Assembly: GCF_047730075.1 (NCBI RefSeq)
Contig: NZ_CP159831.1
Span: 2,852,001 to 2,916,000 of the forward strand
Origin: Njordibacter sp905182035
GTDB taxonomy: Bacteria; Pseudomonadota; Gammaproteobacteria; Pseudomonadales; Balneatricaceae
DNA length: 64,000 nt
Direction: 5' to 3'
Part shown: positions 60,124 to 64,000 of the stretch, one piece after another
How positions within the stretch are numbered: position 1 is the stretch's first letter
Layout of the letters: each line of letters starts with the position of its first letter
Program-made: the position numbers and the translations under genes
The notes under the pieces: model-generated
The model's input: only the letters and a program-made list of their open reading frames with translations
The model's database searches: none
Told to the model about the DNA's origin: nothing

Positions 60124-61071
60124 TTAAAAGTGTTGATAACCTTGAGGGGCTGTAAACAAGCCCCCATCCCCATGCCAGATTCGACAACCTAACTTAGCGC
60201 TAGTGCGGCCTATTGCTGTAAGGGGAAGATCCTGCGACTGTGCAAAGGCTTGTGCTGGTGCGATAAGATGAACAGGCAAGGTAAAACAAAGTTCAAAATC
60301 TTCGCCCCCATTGAGCGCATAGTCTCGCGCTTGGCTTTGTGAGACATGGGACTGCAATTCAGCAGACAAGGGTAAGTCTTGTAATTGCAGGTCTGCACCA
60401 CAATTACTTGCCGTAAGAATATGGCCTAAATCCTGTACTAGCCCATCGGAGATATCCAAACAGGCCGTTGCTTTGTTCCTTAACCACTGCCCAAGGGCTA
60501 TGCGTGGTGTTGGGTTCCAGAAGCGTTTACTGAGCGTATCTGAGGCACCATGCTGCCGTTGCATAATCTGCAGCCCAGCTGCAGAGTCACCCAAACTACC
60601 AGACACCATAATAACATCACCTATTTGAGCACCACTGCGAGTAATGGCCTGTCCAACAGGCACCCAGCCCATGGCATGAATACTAATGCTTAACGGGCCC
60701 TGAGTAGTGTCACCACCGGCCAAACTGATGGCGCATGCCTGGGCTTGAGCGCTTAACCCTTGGCTAAAGCTGTCAACCCAAGCTGCATCTGCGCTAGGCA
60801 TGGTGAGGCATAGATTGAACCACGCTGGGGCGGCCCCCATTGCGGCTAAGTCGCTGACACTAGCGGCCAAACAACGTTGGGCTATTTGATTGGCTGGCAT
60901 ATCAGCAAAGAAGTGCACACCCGACACAAAGGTATCGCTGCTTACCGCTAATTGATGTTTAAAAGGCACTTGGAGTAAAGCGCAGTCGTCACCTGGGCCA
61001 AGGGCCATAGCCGACCCAGGACGAAGCTCTGGGCGATCAAAATAGCGTTTGATTAGATCAAATTCGCCCAT
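60124..61071 (-). CDS. thiL: Thiamine-monophosphate kinase
   Basis: This 315-residue enzyme phosphorylates thiamine monophosphate to the diphosphate. Motifs are ALGPGDDCALL, SSDTFVSGVHF, LAGGDTTQGPLSIS, CLDISDGLVQDLGHI and NGGEDFELCFTLP. The start at MGEFDLIKRYF (61071) matches the family; a GTG three codons upstream is possible. It lies in the rib-nusB-thiL-pgpA run. Confidence 0.94.
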   Translation of the reverse strand: MGEFDLIKRYFDRPELRPGSAMALGPGDDCALLQVPFKHQLAVSSDTFVSGVHFFADMPANQIAQRCLAASVSDLAAMGAAPAWFNLCLTMPSADAAWVDSFSQGLSAQAQACAISLAGGDTTQGPLSISIHAMGWVPVGQAITRSGAQIGDVIMVSGSLGDSAAGLQIMQRQHGASDTLSKRFWNPTPRIALGQWLRNKATACLDISDGLVQDLGHILTASNCGADLQLQDLPLSAELQSHVSQSQARDYALNGGEDFELCFTLPVHLIAPAQAFAQSQDLPLTAIGRTSAKLGCRIWHGDGGLFTAPQGYQHF

Positions 61072-61089
61072 AGCATTCACATATTTAAA

Positions 61090-61551
61090 CTAGCGAGCGC
61101 TAGAATTTTGTTTTGCTGCAATTTCTACCGAACGGTGGTTTAGTGCAACCTTGTCTAAGATGCTGTTAACGTACTTATGGCCATCGGTAGCGCCAAATAC
61201 TTTACCCAGTTCAATACATTCATTGATGACAACACGATAAGGCACAGCCACTGAATCACTCAACTCATAGGCGCCCATACGCAATACATTAAGTTCTATA
61301 GGATCTAAATCACTAAGCTTACGATCTAAGTATTGTTCAATCATAGTATCAAGGCTTTCTCGTTGCGCAGCTACACCGCATAACAGTTGGCCAAACATAC
61401 GCTTGTCTGCATGTTTAAAATCTTGGTCGGCTAAAAATTCAGCCTGCACATCCACGGCAGTAGCCCCACTCATGTGCATTTGATACAAGGCCTGCAGCGC
61501 TAATTCTCTAGCTGCATGGCGGCGGTCTGGACGACCTCTGTTTACGCTCAT
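61090..61551 (-). CDS. nusB: Transcription antitermination protein NusB
   Basis: This 153-residue all-helical RNA-binding protein has the start RRHAARELALQALYQMHMSG, DLDPIELNVLRMGAYEL and RVVINECIELGKVFGATDGHKYVN in pieces. It acts with NusE at boxA in rRNA antitermination. It overlaps none of its neighbours and follows ribH by one base. Confidence 0.96.
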   Translation of the reverse strand: MSVNRGRPDRRHAARELALQALYQMHMSGATAVDVQAEFLADQDFKHADKRMFGQLLCGVAAQRESLDTMIEQYLDRKLSDLDPIELNVLRMGAYELSDSVAVPYRVVINECIELGKVFGATDGHKYVNSILDKVALNHRSVEIAAKQNSSAR

Positions 61552-62025
61552 TTATGCCTCTAACTGACGTAACAAGCTAACCATTTCAAGAGCGGACATG
61601 GCGGCTTCTGCACCTTTGTTGCCCGCTTTTGTGCCACAACGCTCAATGGCTTGCTCTATAGAGTTAACAGTTAATACGCCATTTGCAACAGGGATACCAT
61701 GATCCAAGCCCACTTTACTGATACCAGAAGAGGCTTCACCAGACACGTATTCAAAATGAGGTGTGCCACCACGAATTACTGCACCAAGAGTGATAATAGC
61801 GTCGTCTTTACCTTGCTGGGCAATTTTTTGTGCTACAAGCGGTATTTCAAACGCACCGGGTACTCGCACAACGCGAATCTTATTGGCGTCAACACCATGG
61901 CGCTTTAGCGTATCTAAGGCACCTTCGACAAGGCTTTCTACTACAAATGAGTTAAAGCGACCTACAACAAGAGTGTAGTGGCCATTGGCGTCGTCAAAAC
62001 GACCTTCAATATGAGTTACAGACAT
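61552..62025 (-). CDS. ribH: 6,7-dimethyl-8-ribityllumazine synthase
   Basis: This 157-residue lumazine synthase, penultimate in riboflavin synthesis, has GRFNSFVVESLVEGALDTL, RVPGAFEIPLVAQK, GAVIRGGTPHFEYV with the catalytic His region, and NGVLTVNSIEQAIER. It forms large capsid-like or pentameric assemblies in the cytoplasm. Confidence 0.96.
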   Translation of the reverse strand: MSVTHIEGRFDDANGHYTLVVGRFNSFVVESLVEGALDTLKRHGVDANKIRVVRVPGAFEIPLVAQKIAQQGKDDAIITLGAVIRGGTPHFEYVSGEASSGISKVGLDHGIPVANGVLTVNSIEQAIERCGTKAGNKGAEAAMSALEMVSLLRQLEA

Positions 62026-62059
62026 ATATTTTCCTTACAATTTATAGTGCAGCAACCGC

Positions 62060-63169
62060 TTAATCGTTGCAGTCGATGTATTCTTCAATTTCTAAATCAA
62101 AACCAGAAATAGCGTTGAATTTCATTTCTTGGCTCAATAAACGCATTTTACCTACGCCTAGGTCACGCAAAATTTGTGACCCAGTGCCAACATTTAAGTA
62201 GGCACCAGAACCATCAGTGTTGAACTGGCGAGGTACAGCTGTTTCAAAGAAAGCGTCTATACTGCCTTGTAAATTACGGTCCTCCGCTTGTCCCAATAAC
62301 ACCAGTACGCCTTGACCCTCTTCAGCAATACGCTCAAGACAAGAATCAATAGTCCATTTGGGTGTAGACGGCACCGCACCAACTAAATCTCGTAATACAT
62401 CCGCCTGGTGCACACGAACAATGGTGGAATCATGTGACTTAATGTCACCCATTGTCAGTGCTACGTGAGTGCCATTGTAAATGCTATCTTGATAGGTATG
62501 TAAGCTAAACTCTCCATGGCGAGTCGGTAATGTATGGTGACTCACTTTGGTAATAGTCTTTTCATTCAGATTACGGAAGTGAATCAAATCGGCAATGGTG
62601 CCAATTTTTAAATCGTGTTCAGCTGCAAATTTCATCAGATCATCACGCCGCGCCATGGTGCCATCATCATTCATAATTTCAACAATAGTGGCTGCTGGAG
62701 TATAGCCAGCAAGGCGAGCTAAATCACAACCTGCTTCTGTATGGCCTGCACGGGTTAACACACCGCCCTCTTTTGCCATTAATGGGAATACATGGCCCGG
62801 CTGAACAATATCTTCTGGTTTAACGTCCCCTGATACTGCTGTGCGAATGGTGTAAGCACGGTCAGCAGCAGAAATACCCGTAGTTACCCCTTCGGCAGCT
62901 TCAATGGACACCGTAAAGTTGGTTTCGTAAGCAGTACCATTACTTTTTACCATCAGCGGCAAATCAAGCTTTTCACAATGCTCTCGAGATAAGGTAAGGC
63001 AGATAAGGCCACGGGCGTGCTTAGCCATAAAGTTAATGTCTTGTGGCCGAACCTGCTCAGCCACCATAACCAGATCACCTTCGTTTTCACGATCTTCATC
63101 ATCCATAAGGATGATCATTTTACCTTGTCGCAGGTCTTCAATAATTTCGACTGAGGTGTTCATGTTCAT
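62060..63169 (-). CDS. ribB: 3,4-dihydroxy-2-butanone-4-phosphate synthase with degenerate GTP cyclohydrolase II domain
   Basis: This protein of about 369 residues has a complete RibB domain (MDDEDRENEGDLVMVAE, KEGGVLTRAGHTEAGCDLA). The C-terminal RibA-like domain lacks the zinc motif CLTGDVFGSxRCDC and the GTP-site residues; that place reads ADVLRDLVGAVPSTPKW. Such RibBX forms are known in proteobacteria and supply only the butanone phosphate. Several ATGs lie close together; 63169 is chosen tentatively. No riboflavin synthase gene lies between it and ribD. Confidence 0.92.
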   Translation of the reverse strand: MNMNTSVEIIEDLRQGKMIILMDDEDRENEGDLVMVAEQVRPQDINFMAKHARGLICLTLSREHCEKLDLPLMVKSNGTAYETNFTVSIEAAEGVTTGISAADRAYTIRTAVSGDVKPEDIVQPGHVFPLMAKEGGVLTRAGHTEAGCDLARLAGYTPAATIVEIMNDDGTMARRDDLMKFAAEHDLKIGTIADLIHFRNLNEKTITKVSHHTLPTRHGEFSLHTYQDSIYNGTHVALTMGDIKSHDSTIVRVHQADVLRDLVGAVPSTPKWTIDSCLERIAEEGQGVLVLLGQAEDRNLQGSIDAFFETAVPRQFNTDGSGAYLNVGTGSQILRDLGVGKMRLLSQEMKFNAISGFDLEIEEYIDCND

Positions 63170-63260
63170 GTGATAACCCATACTTAAATACAAGGCCTAC
63201 ACAACAGAGTGGTGGGTAGGTAATTTAGCGGAGTATTGTGCCAGATTTCACCGGCAGTGG

Positions 63261-64000
63261 CTAGTTATCAGGGCGTTTTGGGGTAGCATCAATACGCCAA
63301 TCATGACCCACTTGGGAGATCTCTTTAATATCCAGGTCATAGGCTTGCGCCATTTTATCTAATGGCAGATTAAATAACGCTTTGGCCTTACTACCAAGTA
63401 GCTTCGGCGCCATAAACACTATTAAATGGTCCGTTAGGCCTGCCTGCAAAAAAGCACCACTTAAACCAGAGCCTGCTTCCACCAGCACCTGATTACACTG
63501 ACGCTGGCCCAGCACCTCCAGTACCGCTGCTAAATCCACTTTACCATCACCATCTGCGGCACAAACCACCACCTCTGCTCCTGCATTGAGCAAGCCTTGA
63601 TGCTGCTGTGGGTCAACCACACAGGTCGCCACCAACACTGGGCCATGTTGCTGCAACAGTTTAGCTGTGATGGGCATACGTAACTGACTGTCTAACACCA
63701 CTCGCAGGGGTTGTTTGATTCGCTCCACAGTAGTGTGATGCACACCCGCTAAAGCCAACTCGTCGGCACGCACGGTCATACTGGAATCATCTCGCAACAC
63801 AGACCCAATGCCAGTAATCACGGCGCAGCTTTGAGCCCGTAATAGATGCACTTGGGCTCGAGCTTCGGAGCCTGTAATCCATTGACTTTCACCAGACTCC
63901 ATGGCCGTGCGGCCATCTAAACTCATGGCCATTTTGTTAATGACGTAAGGCTTATTAGTGGCCATACGCTGCAAAAAGCCACGATTAGACGTTTCGCACT
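63261..64000 (-). CDS. ribD: Riboflavin biosynthesis protein RibD, reductase domain, 5' end outside window
   Basis: The frame is open to the right window edge, so only the C-terminal reductase part is visible. NRGFLQRMATNKPYVINKMA follows the deaminase domain. MSLDGRTAMESGESQWITG, GIGSVLRDDSSMTVR and LVEAGSGLSGAFLQAGL are RibD reductase blocks. It makes the ribitylamino-pyrimidine intermediate. It is first in the visible rib-nusB-thiL-pgpA run. Confidence 0.93.
   Translation of the reverse strand, partial: CETSNRGFLQRMATNKPYVINKMAMSLDGRTAMESGESQWITGSEARAQVHLLRAQSCAVITGIGSVLRDDSSMTVRADELALAGVHHTTVERIKQPLRVVLDSQLRMPITAKLLQQHGPVLVATCVVDPQQHQGLLNAGAEVVVCAADGDGKVDLAAVLEVLGQRQCNQVLVEAGSGLSGAFLQAGLTDHLIVFMAPKLLGSKAKALFNLPLDKMAQAYDLDIKEISQVGHDWRIDATPKRPDN

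Overview
The window comes from a free-living, probably marine, gammaproteobacterium. The right end (53.1-64 kb) has a typical gammaproteobacterial housekeeping order: cytochrome c5, EamA exporter, rep helicase, comM, a PII gene with a sigma-54 promoter, dsbB, and ribD-ribBA-ribH-nusB-thiL-pgpA. I cannot fix a genus.

Layout. (1) 1-6.1 kb: the end of a ProV-like ABC ATPase gene, a PhzF-family protein and an M19 dipeptidase, facing a CocE/NonD hydrolase and an MFS transporter. (2) 6.3-13.4 kb: a decayed, patchy region with a complete divergent selO, fragments of a metallo-beta-lactamase-fold gene, sagB and moaA, an intact ilvD, a broken P-loop gene, a methyltransferase and one integron-type attC site. 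(3) 13.4-26.6 kb: one catabolic and transport island. Thirteen minus-strand genes form a near-continuous unit: PotDABC-like importer, four tandem ureohydrolase-family paralogs, an unknown protein, an aldehyde dehydrogenase, a class III CoA-transferase and an HMG-CoA-lyase-like enzyme. A divergent IclR regulator sits beside two ATGAAA-N5-TTTCAT operators. Only one of the four ureohydrolases keeps most metal ligands, so a hetero-oligomeric hydrolase for an imported guanidino compound is the natural hypothesis. (4) 28,325-53,083: two tandem integrative elements in the 3' end of a tRNA-Arg(CCG) gene.

The two elements are the most unusual structure here. Each consists of two unique modules, and every module is bounded by long inverted repeats that end in the attachment core CTCCTGG. 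If element 1 (14,229 bp) or element 2 (10,453 bp) were excised as a circle, it would carry two inverted copies of a 631-bp or 386-bp repeat. Each copy would hold one recombination core, and together they would separate an integrase-bearing region from a replication/cargo region. This is the layout of the yeast 2-micron plasmid with its FRT sites. Both elements encode a related tyrosine recombinase whose start codon lies exactly 2 nt inside its repeat. Both also encode a divergent single-subunit-polymerase-like protein and a MORN-repeat/trypsin-like protease. Element 1 carries a Zur-controlled znuABC zinc importer. Element 2 carries a nuclease-helicase and an HNH-HIT protein that could be defence genes.

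Gene calls rest on motifs read by eye from translations. Repeat coordinates were checked base by base at their ends; interiors were compared by eye.
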